Position numbers and translations under genes: made by a program
In this document: positions 10,649 through 23,293 of the stretch, in pieces
Layout of the letters: the number at the start of each line of letters is the position of its first letter
Numbering within the stretch: position 1 is the stretch's first letter
The notes under the pieces: generated by a model
Databases searched by the model: none
Seen by the model: the letters and a program-made list of their open reading frames with translations, nothing else
What the model was told of the DNA's origin: nothing
Source of the DNA: Ricinus communis
Lineage: Eukaryota; Streptophyta; Magnoliopsida; Malpighiales; Euphorbiaceae
Assembly (NCBI RefSeq): GCF_019578655.1
Contig: NC_063264.1
Span: forward strand, 19,766,429-19,830,428
Reading direction: 5' to 3'
DNA length: 64,000 nt

Positions 10649-12036
10649 ATGTCCACCGGACGAGGATCGGGGAGTTTACAAGAGGAGGCGGACCGATGGT
10701 TCCTCTTCCTCTCGATCATCAGGCCGCACCGACTAGTTCAGGCCAAATTAGACCACCGCAGCCAGCCATCGATTCCTACTTTTCCAAGGGTAGCCCACCT
10801 TTGAGCGGTAGATATCAATCGATGAGGCACAAAGATTTGGGAAAGGGGCGAGGATAGGACCGGCCAAGATCGGAGACTGGACTTGCAAATGCATCACCGA
10901 TATCTCGAGACGCCCCCATTTCAACATTTCTTTGACATTGTTGAACCAACATATAGGGAGTTGACCGTGGAGTTTGCCAAGACTTTCTTTCCGCAGCTAC
11001 CATGGACTTCCAACAACCGGATGCGATCGATTTCGGACTAGCAAGGCAGACTTTCACGATGAGTGTACAACAGTTTGGGGTACACTTAGGCTTGTGGACC
11101 GAGGAGGATGCAACCGGAGAGGCTTATAGTCGTCAGATACACACACCGGTGTGTCATATCCGCAGATGTGGGCCGAGATTTCCCGATGACACTGAGGGTT
11201 ACATTGCCGGCCACCCAAGGCGCCTAACTTACGTGGATCATGCAGTACTTGCATGCATTACTGGCTAGGACCATCGGCAGGGAGATAGTGGTGGTGTAGC
11301 ACTACCCACCTGCACTGCTTATACTTCTACAAAGATGTACCAAAGACCGATCACGACCGGGGTACTTATTGGCCAGACAGATCAGTGCCTTCTGCAACAA
11401 CTCAAAGAAGGTATTTTTCTGTTTCGAGACTTACATTACTCGACTGGCTAGGAGCTTAAGAGTTTTGGAGGAAGCGATACCACATTTGACAGCGCTGGGG
11501 GTGATGGAAACGTTGGGACTTCCCTAGATGGTTAGTATGGGGATGGTGACTCGTAGGCAGGGTCCGCTAGGACCAGAGTATAGACTGAGGAATGCTCTCT
11601 TGGTAGCACTCAGAGAGGAGCGACCTGCCCCACAAGCCCATGGTACATAGGATGTCCCACCTTCTTTTGATATTCCGGAGTTTTCCTCCAGACCATCTAC
11701 TTCAGCTCCTTCTGGTTCTTCATCAGCTGTTTTAGGAGTCTCCCCAATTGAGTTTAGAGAGCTGCAGCTTAGAGTGCAGAGGTTGGCAGAGGAGCAGCAG
11801 CAGCATTTCATTCGACAAGAGGCTTTTCAACAGGACCTTTTACGCTGCCGAGTTTTGAGCCGATGATGGCTCGCTTGAGTGAGGGCTATGCTTCAAGCCC
11901 CCGATTGAGCAGGGAGGTAGGTTAGAGGCCTCTATGGCCAATGACATGTTCGATGATATTTTTGCTACAGACTTTGCACCTGCCTGTCCACAAAGCCGGG
12001 TTCCAGAGCAGAGCCATTTTGCACTAAGTTGCTTTG
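10649..12036 (+). pseudogene. Athila ORF1-like protein, decayed
   Basis: The start ATG lies just after the predicted splice acceptor and reads MSTGRGSGS, then moves out of frame. A Lys/Arg/Ser-rich N-terminus is visible in the +1 frame. Near 10915-11045 one frame reads FFDIVEPTYRELTVEF; the next frame continues DFGLARQTFTMSVQQFGV then HLGLWTEEDA (11005-11110). A third segment reads YLHALLARTIGRE (about 11240-11285) and later YITRLARSLRVLEEAIPHLT (about 11430-11490). These phrases, in this order, are typical of the plant Athila ORF1 family, whose function is unknown. The C-terminal part is Ser/Pro- and Glu/Gln-rich, with ELQLRVQRLAEEQQQ near 11760. At least three frameshifts and several stops show it is not translated as one protein. 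The element at 32501-37826 lacks this region. Confidence 0.65.
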
Positions 12037-13105
12037 GTTTATTTAATTCTGTTTTGATGATTTTTGTTTGGAACCTACTCAAAAGCACACTTGTGAGAAA
12101 TTGAGCCTAAATTGTAAGCATACACTTTATATGCTTGTATTTATTTCTTCTTGAGAGTGCCAAGTACTGTCTTTACTTTTAGAACTTGCTCGGTAATGCT
12201 TATGAGGGCCATAAGGAGAGTTTAACACTTTGGTATGATAGAGGCACTTAGGTTTTTCATTCTAGCCAAATAGCCTTCATTCGTTTATTGATTCTGTAGA
12301 TAACCCCCTCTTTCACCATTTTCTATCATATTTCATTGCCACTTAGTTTTATTCTGCTTTGGGTTATGATTTTGCACATGAGTTGTTTTTATTGAGAATT
12401 TTTGTCTTGGGAATAGCTTTGGAATCTTGTAGCAGCTTACTTCAATCCAAAAAGAAATTCACTCTATTATGTGAATGTTCTTCCCTTATGAAAAAAAAAG
12501 AAAAAAAAATAAAATAGAAATAGAAGAATAAGAGGGAAAGGTGATGAAAAGAAAGAAAGTAAGTGAGCCAAACATTTGGACTTGATTCCTATTTCCCACC
12601 TTGGACTACTGTTCATTGTTTATCCCTTATAATTTTTATGGCTTGTGTGCAGGTCATGTAATTCATTGCAGAACACCATAGGTTCAACTCTGACCAAATT
12701 TACCTACCCTTACCTAATCCCCATTACAACCCTTATAAAGACCTCTTGACATGGTTGTTGACTCTCCATAAGTGGTAGGAGTAGGATTTAAGAGCAAGCA
12801 TATAGTAAGTAAGGCAGTAGTTGATGCATTGAGTGATTAAACACTACCCTTTAAACACTTTGAGTGATTTAGAGTGAATCTGGTGAGGAGATGGTTCTGA
12901 ATAATTTCCTTGAGACAGTATTTTGTGAATTATTGGCATCTTGGTTGTGATACTTGAATTGATTGCTTCATTTCTTTTTGTTTGACTTGTGCTTGTTAAG
13001 GATATGTGCAGGAACTCTCTAGCTTGTTTGTCAGTTTAAGTATTGTTCCTTAGTGGTTTATTTTCCTTATTTTACTTTTGATTGCTTGAGGACAAGCAAT
13101 GAGCT
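12037..13105 (+). other. 3' non-coding interior of copy A
   Basis: About 1.07 kb without a credible ORF. It includes A-rich simple sequence near 12488-12545. It is conserved in the second element at about 33960-35090 on the - strand, so it is a structural part of the family. Confidence 0.6.
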
Positions 13106-13120
13106 AAGTGTGGGGTTATT
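13081..13120 (+). other. 3' purine-rich tract and LTR-proximal motif
   Basis: TTGCTTGAGGACAAGCAA followed by GCTAAGTGTGGGG lies directly before the 3' LTR. This phrase is common next to the 3' LTR of plant Tat/Athila-group elements; the GTGTGGGG part is the likely plus-strand primer. Confidence 0.65.
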
Positions 13121-14597
13121 TGATGTGCGTAAAATACACACATCTAAATGGGGTTTTTAAGATTGATTTTATGGACATTTGGATGTGAATTGGTCTCAAC
13201 ACTCACCTTATACATATGTTTGTGTGCATTAGGTCCAAAAGAGGTCAAAGGATGAAAAAGGAAAGAATTGGAGCATAATTGGACGTCAAAGCTACCGAAA
13301 CGAGCTAAGTACGAGCATAAGGAAGCTGAACATGGCCGTGTTGATCTCAACACTGGCCGTGTTCTCAACACGGTCACAAACATGGGTCGTGTTACCAACA
13401 CGGGGACAAACACGGCCGTGTTGGACATCAAAGAAGAAGTAGATTTTAGGGAGCACGACCACAGAGAGTAACACGGCCAGGAACACCATCCCGTGTTGAT
13501 AACACGGCTGTGAACACTACCGTGTTGGAGGCTGCATGAGGGGTATTAATTAAAAGAACGAAAAGAAGAGAAAAAGAGGAGGCTAGGGTTAGAACGTCCC
13601 AAACCCTAATTTTTCTTTCTCTAAGGGTTTTCTGAGCTGAAACCAAGGGAAAAGGAGACTTGGATCAAGGTTTCAATCAGATTTCCTTGAAGGATCGAAG
13701 ATTGGGCAAGGTTCGTTGATTGATTTTCAAATCGAGCAAGAGGAACAAGAATCGATTCAATTGGAGCAAAAGGATTTGGGGCTGTTTACTCTCATCCAAG
13801 GGTGTAATCGGGTTTTCTCTACCTTTGCTTATTGTTGTAATTGAATTCTTGTATATTTTGAGAATGAACATGATTAACTAGATTGATTAAATCCATTGGG
13901 ATTTCTTTACTATGTTGGCTTGATATTATATTGTTGGATTGTTTGAGTTGGTTTTGTATTCTTCTTGTTTTCAGTATTAATAAGATTATGCATTATTCAT
14001 GAGACATTGTGAATTGTGATGTTTAGATTGCTTTATGAGATTGAGAAATCCGTTTGGCAATTGGAATTTTGAATAGCAAGGACTGGTTAATAATCGCTTA
14101 GAGATAAGGATAATTAACTAGCCGAATTAAGAATTAACAAAGCTTAATAGAGGCGGATTAAAGCTTAATGCTAATTTAAGAATCAATCGTTAGGAAGAGA
14201 TTCCAACTTTAGGTTATTAGGTTTAGGAATTCGGTTATCTCGAGAGAGAAACCGAATTCGGTTAAGAATTCGTCCACGGGTAGCATAATTAGACTCACCG
14301 ATCCTTTATCTTTTGTTTGATTGCCAACTATGTTTAGATTCCCTTTGGGTTTTTCTTCTTGTCTTGATTATTTCGTTTATCAATCACTTGTGCATCTCCC
14401 TTAGGACTTAGCTTGTAGATATTAGTTAGTTTAGAAATTATTTATCGCTAATTTTAGGTTAATATAACAAAGAACAAAGGAGTAACTCTGGGCTTTCACT
14501 TTCCCGAGGAATACGACCTTGATACTCGCCATTAGTGCTAGACTGCATCGATAGGTACACTGCCTTATATTGTAGCTAACATGAGTAGCACCCATCA
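13121..14597 (+). repeat. 3' LTR of copy A
   Basis: 1477 bp, from TGATGTGCG to CACCCATCA, so it keeps the TGATG...CATCA ends that the 5' LTR has partly lost. It matches the 5' LTR closely, including palindromes at 13329-13530. A short duplication in the conserved stretch reads GAGAGAAACCGAATTCGG near 14243. Confidence 0.9.
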
Positions 14598-17500
14598 TGC
14601 TTTCACACAACACTTGTGTTGTGCTCCCTAAATAAAACCAACCATCATACTAGATAGAGAGTAGAAAGAGATACACAAAAGAAGCAAACAAAATAAGAAC
14701 ATAGATAAGGTTTTCGATTCGATTTGGAAAGAAATCACAAGTTCTTCATTCTCTTCCATTATGTTGCATGCAATTTTTATAGTGTGAAAGCCCTCATTCC
14801 CTAAGAAAAAGAAACTAGAAGCTAAATATGAAAAAATAAATAAAGAAAGATGAATAAGCAAAATTCAAATCAAGAACTGGAGAGGATTTTATTGGTGTCA
14901 TAGTCCCAAATTTTATGACCTCGCTTAACAAAGAAATAAGGAGAAATTTGCATACGCCTACCTAATAATACTCCTACCTAAATTACTTCATTATATGCAT
15001 CATAAACATGAAAACGATTGCATTCCCGCTTATATGATGCTTGGATTAATCGAAAACAATATGATTTCTCCCTTGCGCGTCTAGATTTACATCTTGTCCT
15101 GCTTGATCATCAAGCTAAGCCCCAATGGCATCAGTTTTGCATTCCTATAATTCCCTATGTCAATCCTTGTATTATTAGTAGTACTCGTGCCTAGAGGAAC
15201 AAGGAATGATGGAGATCCCATTGGTCCATATCTTGAATCAAAATTTTTAGGAGTGCCTCGATTCTTGTCGTTCCCTCTTTCCTCCAAAATATTCATCAAT
15301 AATCATTTGAAGAATGATATCAATTATTGATCAACTAATTTTCTTTCTTCGCATTCGTCCAAGCATTGGATTGGTGCCTATGATTGCTGCTTCCACACGC
15401 TTTCACTCAACAGTTTATGCCTCCAAATAAAACCAAACCATCATACTAGACTAAGGGGTACAAAAAAATGAATAAAAAGAGCACATAGGTAGGATTTCAT
15501 ATCCGATAAGGAAAGAAACCATAAATTCTTTATTGCTTCCACACACTTCAACTTAACAGTGATATTGATGCTCGCCAAACAGAACTAGACCATTATACTA
15601 GACATAGATTAGAAAGAGACAAGTAAAAGAAACGAATGAATGAGAACATAGGTAGGATTTTGTACCCGACAAGGAAAGAAATCATCAATTCTTTGTTCTC
15701 TTCCATGGCTAAGCGTAAGGATCGAATCGAATTGATTTAAACACAAGAGTAGACAAAGAACACAAAAGAAAGGAAGAACATGCATTGTAGGTCTAGGTTT
15801 GCTAGTGCAAGTCTTCATCCATAAAGTTCTTGAAAGAACCAATATCTCAATTCTCTAAAAAGTAGAAAACTGATATAATATGCTCATGAGGCTTGAATAT
15901 TCAGTTGCATGTGGTTTTCATAGTGCGACAACCCTCATTTCATAAGAAGAAGAAACTAGAAACTAAATATGAATAAATAAATAAAGAAAGATGAATAAAC
16001 TAAAGTCAAATCAAGAACTGGAGAGGAGTTAACTGGCAAAAGAAGGAGAAATTCACATGGGCCTACATAATAACACTCCGGACAAATTGCTTCATTATAT
16101 GCGTCCTATACATAAAAATTGTACGCATTTACGCTTGGATTAATAAAAAGCATAATAATTTCTCCATCACGCGGGTGGATTTGCCTCTCATCCTGCTTAA
16201 TCATCAAGTCATGCTCCAATGCCACTAGTGAAGCTTATCACTTACATTTTCAAGATTCCTTAATAAGAACAAGGGGGAATTTGCATGGGCATACCTAATT
16301 ACACTCTAATCCAATTTAGTTCATTATAGGCCTAACAAATGTCAAAATGTGCGCATTCTCGCTTGTTTTAATCGAAAGCAACATGATTTCTCTATTACGC
16401 GGGTGGAATTGCATTTCTTGCTGCTTGATCACCAAGTCACGACCCAATGCCACCGGTTAAGCTTGTCAATTATGCTCCTATGATTTCTCAATGAAAACAT
16501 GGGAAAATTCATGTAAGTGTACCTAATAACACTTTGGCACAATGTACTTCATTATATGCCTCCCAAACATCAAAATATGTTGATTCCCACTTGGATTAAT
16601 CGAAAGCAATATCATTTCTCCCTCACCTGTGCGGATTTACATCTCATCCTGCTTGATCATCAAGTTGAGCCCTAATGCCACCGGTCAAGCTTGCCAAATG
16701 CATTCTATGATTCCTTATACTAATCCTTGTTTCATCACGAGTTCTCATGCCTAGACAAACAAGAAATGATGGAGACCCCAATGGTGCAAATCCTAAATCC
16801 GAGAATTTGGTCATGCTTAGACTCCCGTCGTTCCCTCTTTTGTCCAAAAGATTCATCCGATTTCATTTGGAGAATATCGATATCAATACTTGATCAACTA
16901 ATTATCTTTCTTCGCATTTGTCAAAGCATTAGATCGGTGCCTATGAATAATGCTTCTAAGGCCTTTCACTCAACACTCATGTGTATGCTGCCTAAATAAA
17001 TTCAAACCATCATATTATACAAAGATTAGAAAGATAGGCACAAAAGAGATGGATAATGGTTACATAGATAGGACTTCGGATCCAGTAACGAAAGACATCA
17101 AAAGTTAGATAGGACTTCAGATCCAGTAAGGAAAGACATCAAAAGCTCTTTGTTCTCTTCCATATGGCTAAGCGTTAGAATCAAATCGAATTGATTGAAA
17201 TGCAAGTACAAACAAATAACACAAAAGAAAGGAAGGACGTGAGCAATAAGTCTATGCTCGCTAGTGAGATTGCTGATAAGTCTACAAAGTTCTTGAAAGA
17301 ACCCATAACTTGATTTTACGCAAGGTAGAAAACTCGAATAATATGCTCATTAGCCTCAACTGTTCGGTTGCATGCGATATTTATAGTGCGAAAGCCCTCA
17401 TTCTATAAGAAGAAGAAACTAGAAGCTAAATATGAATAAATAAATAAATAAAGATGAATAAGCTAAAGTGAAATCAGGAATGAGAGAGGAGTTGACTAGT

Positions 17501-18883
17501 CAACAACACACGCAGTCCCAAATTTAATGAGCCAGCTTATCAAAAATATAGGAGAATTCGTGTGGGCCTACCTAATAACACTCTAACTCAAATTACTTCA
17601 TTATATGCATCCTAAACATCAAAACGCTCGCATTACCACGTGTATTATGCTTGGATTGATTGCTAACAACACGATTGCTCCTTTACGACTGTGGATTTAC
17701 GTCTCATCCTACTTGTTCATCAATCTAAGCCCCAATGCCACTAGTCAAGCTTGTTAATTGTGTCCCCATGATTCCTTATGCCAATCCTTGTGTCATCAGG
17801 AGTCCTCGTGCCTAGAGGAATAAGGAATGATGGAGATCCTGATGATGCAAATCCCGAATCTAAATATTCAAGCATTCCTCGATTCTCGGCGATGCCTCTT
17901 TCCTCCAAAAGAATCATCCACTATCATTCGGAGAATGATATCAATACTCAATCAACTAATTTGAATATTTGGGCGTTGGATAGGTGCCTATGATTGCCGT
18001 TTCCATGTGCTTTAACACAACACTCGTGTTTATGCTCGACAAATAAAACTAAACCATCATGATAGAAATAGATTAGAAAGTGATAGAAAAAGAAATAAAT
18101 AAATGAGAACATGGGTAGAATTTCGTATTCGATAAGGAAAGAAATTACCCATCAAATTAATTTATTTAAACACAATGGTAGACAAAGAATATAAAAGAAA
18201 GGAAAGGAGTGAAGAACAAGTCTAGGTTCGCTAGTACAAGTCTTCAAAAGCTATAAAGTTCTTGAAAAGACCCATAACTTAATTCTATGCACGATAGAAA
18301 ACTGGAATAATATGCTCACTAGCCTCAGATATTCGGTTGCATGCAGTTTTCATAGTGCGATAGCCCTCATTCCATAAGAAAAAGAAACTAGAAACTAAAT
18401 ATGAATAAATAAATAAATAAGGATGAATAAACTAAAGTTAAATCAATAACTGGAGAGGAGTTGACGGGCCAACAACTCTCCTAGTCCTAAATTTTATGAA
18501 CCAACTTAACAAAAAAAGGAGAAATTCATGTGGGCCTACCTAATAACACTCTGGACAAATTATTTCATTATATGCATCTCAAAACATAAAAAATATACGT
18601 ATTGCCATTGGGATTAATCGAAAACAACATGATTTCTCCATCACATACATGGATTTGCCTCTCGTCCGCCTTCATCATCAAGTCATGCTCCAATGCCACC
18701 ATTAAAGCTTGTCAATTACGTTTACATGATTCCTTAATGGAAATAAAGAGAAATTTGTGTGGGCATACCTAATCACACTCCAACACAATGTACTTCATTA
18801 TATGCCTCCTAATTATCAAAATGTGCGCATTCCCGCTTGTTTTAATTGAAAGCAACATGATTTTTCTCTTATGCAAGTGGACT
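14598..18883 (+). repeat. complex tandem repeat array, block 2
   Basis: The repeat resumes in mid-unit at the point where block 1 stopped (CTTTCACACAACACTTGTG). Anchors lie near 14880, 16021, 17486 and 18455. The longer units contain additional 228-bp subrepeats, for example around 16030-16500. A short direct duplication is seen at 17065-17150 (AGGACTTCrGATCCAGTAA twice). No gene is recognisable. It ends at a direct inversion. Confidence 0.85.
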
Positions 18884-18886
18884 AGT
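18881..18886. other. inversion junction in the repeat (+ to -)
   Basis: The + strand phrase CTTATGCAAGTGGA changes within ACTAG to the - strand phrase GTTATGGGTTCTTTC. No mobile element or spacer lies between the two orientations. Confidence 0.75.
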
Positions 18887-20650
18887 TATGGGTTCTTTCA
18901 AGAACTTTGTGGACTTATCTAGACTCGCACTAGCAAACATAAACTTATCGCTCATGTCCTTCCTTCCTTTTGTGTTCTTTATCAATGAATTCAATTTGAT
19001 CCTTACATTTATCTGTATGGAAGAGAATAAAGAACTTGTGATTTCGTCTCATATTAAATTTATAATTCTACCTATGTTCTCAATTTGTTCGTTTCTTTTA
19101 TGCCTCTCTTTCTAATCTCTGTCTAGTATGATGGTTTAGTTTTATTTGGGGAGCATAAACACGAGTGTTGAGTTAAAGTGCATGTATGCAGTAATCATAA
19201 GCAACAATCCAATGCTTGGACAAATGCAAAGAAAGAGAATTAGTTGATTAGGTATTGATATCATTCTTCGAATGATCGTAGATGAATCTTCTAGGGGAAA
19301 GAGTGAACAATAAGAATTGCGACATGCCTTAGTATTTTGATTCAAGATTTGCACAATTAGAATCTCCATTATTCCTTTTTTTTAAGCACGAGGAGTCCTG
19401 ATGACACAAGGATTGGCATAAGGAATCATGAGAATGCAATGGACAAGCTTGACTAGTGGCATTACAACTTAGCTTGATGATTAAGTAGGACCAGACATAA
19501 ATCCATGCCCATAAGGGAGAAATCATGTTGCTTTTGATCAATCTAAGAAGGTATGACCATATTTGGATGTTTGGCAAGTGTATAATGAAGTAGATTAGGC
19601 TGCTGTGTCAGGTACACCGATGTGAAATTCCCCTTATTTTCGTTAAGGAATCATGGAATGCAATTGACAAGCTTGATCGATGGCATTGAGGCATGACTTG
19701 ATAATCAAGCAACATGAGATGCAAATCCACATGCATAAGAGAGAAATCATGTTACTTTCAAGTAATTATTCCAATCTTCTACCTTACGAGAAATCAAGCT
19801 ATAGGTTCATTGAAGAACTTTGCAGACTTATCCAAACTCGCGCTAACGTACATGGGCTTATCACTCACGTCGATCATTTCTTTTGTGTTCTTTGTCTACC
19901 CTTTTGTTTAAATCAATTTGATTTGATCCTTATGCTTAGCCATATGAAAGAGAACAAAGAACTTGTAATTTCTTTCCTTATCAGATCTAAAATCCTACTT
20001 TTGTTCTTATTTAATTATTGCTTTTGTGCCTCTCTTTCTAATCTCTGTCTAATATGATGGTTTGGCTTTATTTAGAGAGCATAAACACGAGTGTTGAGTG
20101 AAAGTGCATGGAAGTGGCAATCATAGGCACCGACCCAATGCTTGGACAAATGCAAAAAAAGAAAATTAGTTGATCGAGTATTGATATCATTGTTTATATG
20201 ATCGCAGATGAATCTCTTGTAGCAGATAGGGATGACGAGAATTAAGGCATGCAAAGTTTCCCTTCTTTACATTAACGAATCATGGAACTGTAATTTATAA
20301 GCTTCACCGGTGGCATTAGAGCATGACTTGATAATCAAGCAGGACAAGAGGTAAATGAACCTCCATGATGGAGAAATCATGTTGCTTTCGATTAATCCAA
20401 GCAGGAATGCGTCCATTTTTTATGTTTGGGATGTATATAATAAAGTAATTTATCTGAAGTGTTATTAGGTAGGCCTACATGAATTTTTATTTTTTTTTAT
20501 TAAGTTGGCTTATAAAATTTAGGACTACAAGATTTGTTGGCCAGTCAACTCCTCCTTGGTCCTTGATTTGATTTTAGTTTACTCATATTTATTTATTTAG
20601 TTATTCATATTTAGCTTCTGGTTTCTTCTTCTTATGGAATGAGGACTTTC
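18885..20650 (-). repeat. complex tandem repeat array, block 3
   Basis: Reverse-complement copies of the same unit, shown by GAGCATAAACACGAGTGTTGAG at 19149 and about 20077. An internal deletion joins two unit positions near 19768. The block ends at GGACTTTC where an LTR is inserted. Small ORFs at 18888-19115 and 19680-20057 are repeat-derived frames. Confidence 0.83.
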
Positions 20651-21417
20651 TAGTATACATTGCATATATAGCGCAACGAAGCATTATTAATTCACAATAC
20701 TTAGAAATTTAGGTTTACAAGTTGAAATTGAGTTTAGATTAGAAACTGAATTTTTCCTTTAACGAAGAAATGAATAATATAAAACCTTGAAGAACAGATT
20801 TCTTCTCTTGTTTTTTTATGTTGATTCGGATAGAGAATTAAATAGAGATTTGCAAATGCAAATTCTCTAGATTATCTCACACAATTGACTCTTTGGCAAA
20901 GCTTAATTCCTTGAAGAAAAACAAGAACAGTTCTTCTTCTTCTTCTTCTCTGTATCCTTTTCTTTTTCAAAAGTTAGGTTACCAGTGCATTAGAAAACTA
21001 TTTTGAATATGATATATTGATAACGTAAATGTGCCTGATGTTAATGACAAAATAACATATTTATCCACTTATACGTGTCATCACAAACCTTTTGTGATGA
21101 TGTGTATAAAACACCCATAATAAATATTTAACATTATCAAAACAGACTTTCCTACCCGAGGCATAGGCCAAGTCCTTCGCTTTGCCTAATGTGTGTGACT
21201 TTCTATGTTCATTATTAATTGGCAATGGAAATTTAATATTAAACTCTTTAATATTAATTAAAATAATTTAATCATTTAAGGGAACAATTAAATAATTATC
21301 TCTTAGTTGTTCCCGTAAATTATAAGTGACGTCTAGCAACATATTATAATTACCCAATTAATAATAAAGGCATTGATCATCCATGAACCCATTATTTTAT
21401 GATTACCATGTAATTAA

Positions 21418-23293
21418 TGATGTATCCATAATTACACTATATTTTAGTAGTATTTTAATTAGTATTTGTGTTTAATTTAGTCCAATTAGTTCTACATTTG
21501 GTTAATTTTATGATATATTTGTTATATTTCACATATCCCTTGACTTTATGTCTTGAGGGTCGTTTTTAGTGTCTTTATGAAATTTATGGGCTTAAAAATA
21601 AAGAAAAACGAAGTTTGAAAGTTTAGGAGACAAAACAAGGCAATATCGGGCAAGTTTAGCTGTCCCGGGCCAGGACAAGAGTGCTCTAGCCGAGACAGAA
21701 ACATTATGTCCCATGTGGAGGCTGTTGAGCTCGGGCCGGGACATGTCTCCTTAAAGAGGTGGATTCGACAGTTTTGACATGGTTTGGTAAAACGGACATA
21801 ACTTTCTCTTTTTAGGTCCAAATAAGGTGCGTTGGAAAGCTAAGACATAAGGCTACAATTGAATGAGTCGTGTCGTCACATCTAAGGTTGGTTCTGTCGA
21901 AGGATCTATTCAGACTCTATCTATGCCTAAATTGGGTTTGAAGTTGCTGCTGAACAGTTGCGACCCTCTGTGAACGTCTTTTAGTAAATTGGCTGTAGAT
22001 TCTTCTTTTCTTATCGAAAAGGGGTGATTCAAAAGCTTATGTCTTCTGCATTAAAAGGGGTACAACTCTCTTAAGGGATTTTGCAACAGAAGATGAAATT
22101 TTCAAGACTTTATGACCCTTGGAAGTAACTACCAATGCTGGAAACTACATTTTAGAATAGTTTTGACTCTTTGTAAAGATGCATGATGCCTAATCCGAAT
22201 TTCTATCTATAAATAGGCCTTGTAACTTCATTTGTAGGGAAGAGAGAGATTATCTTGGATATTCCATCTCAAGATATATCATATTTAATAAAAATACTTC
22301 TTCTGCTACAAGCTTCTAAGTTTTAGTTTTATCTTCAAGACTGTCAAGTCTAAGGAGAACAAGAATTCTTCAAGTACTTCCTGAGGAGCCATGAAGGACT
22401 ATTTAATTCATCATTCTATTTGCTTCACTCCCTTTTCACTTCTAGGATTACTTGAGTGTTTTCTTGTTTCATCCGTGTGCTTAATCCATATGATTAGTGA
22501 CTTGCTTTATTTGCATTTAGTTTTTATATGATGATTGGTTTATTTATTGATTGCATGTATAGTTTGAATATCATTTTCATAATTTGATTTCTCTTATGTG
22601 CTTAAATAGATTGGTATAAGTATGACATATTATTGAAATCATAGACAACATCTTTATTCGTAATCTCACTATACTTAGGTATGATGTATTACTGAAAGGT
22701 CTATATATGATTTATTTGCAATACCATTGTGCTTATGTTTTATCGCCTATCTAAATTACATCTTACGACGAGAGTATGGTTTTGTAGTGGAAGAGTAAGG
22801 GATTTCACTTTCATTAAAAGGGCGTTCTCATTTATGGGAATGGCGCTACTTCTTAAAGGGATTTCTATAGAGTTAGGCACAAATCTTCATGATTTCTTAG
22901 TACATGTATAAATGCGAGAGCCGGTATATTATCTACTAGGAAATACTGTAGAATGTCATAGAGATATGCTTCTATGTACCTTAGGTCGACTCTCCCAATT
23001 AATGAATTTGTAATATTTCATCTTTGTAGTCATGATATGATCATAACATGTATTTATATTTGCAGCCTTTTATTTAATTGTAGTATTTTATTTACTTGCT
23101 TTATTAGTTTAGTTTTATTTATCTTAATCTAATCATTCTATAATCTTTAATTTTACCCACATTTGCTTAATCATCTTATACATTTAGGAATTAGTAAGGC
23201 TATAATTCACTCTGAATTCCCTAGAGTTCGACACCTTACTTCCCTATACTTAGTCAAGTAGGACTAGGATAGAATGCACTTCTACCCACATTA
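21418..23293 (+). mobile_element. nested solo LTR, TSD ATTAA
   Basis: 1876 bp starting TGATGT and ending ACATTA (one change from ACATCA), with ATTAA on both sides (21413-21417 and 23294-23298). The interrupted host LTR is continuous when the insert is removed, by comparison with the 41059 copy (GATTACCATGT then TGAATAATATCCTGATC). A TATA box, TATAAATA at 22208, and an AATAAAA near 22286 set the + orientation. The U3 has GC-rich dyads such as CCCGGGCC and CGGGCCGGG (21665-21740). The 60-residue ORF at 22729 is not credible. Confidence 0.8.
21650..21745. promoter_or_regulatory. GC-rich dyads in U3 of nested LTR
   Basis: CCCGGGCCAGGAC and CTCGGGCCGGGAC form a small cluster of GC-rich dyads about 0.5 kb upstream of the TATA box at 22208. 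The motif differs from ACACGGCCGTGTT but has the same style and position. Confidence 0.45.

Larger units (their letters stand above)
6627..14597 (+). mobile_element. non-autonomous Athila-related LTR retrotransposon, copy A
   Basis: Two similar LTRs (6627-8093 and 13121-14597) bound a 5.0-kb interior. The order inside is a tRNA-Asp-type primer binding site (8100-8117), a decayed gag-like ORF (8281-9450), a GC-palindrome cluster (9688-9960), a TATA box (9968), an intron-like segment (10070-10643), an Athila ORF1-like pseudogene (10649-12036), non-coding DNA and a purine-rich tract just before the 3' LTR. No protease, RT, RNase H or integrase is recognisable, so the element would need enzymes supplied in trans. 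It sits in the complex repeat with near-matching 5-bp flanks. The LTRs differ by a few percent by eye, with differences concentrated in CG-containing palindromes. The Athila relationship rests on the primer site, the gag C-terminal phrase AVTLHSGE in copy B and the ORF1-like region. It could also be called a LARD-type element. Confidence 0.85.

Noticed and set aside
22729..22911. 60-residue ORF in the nested LTR
   Set aside because: It lies in the LTR downstream of the TATA box, with no similarity and no repeat support elsewhere.
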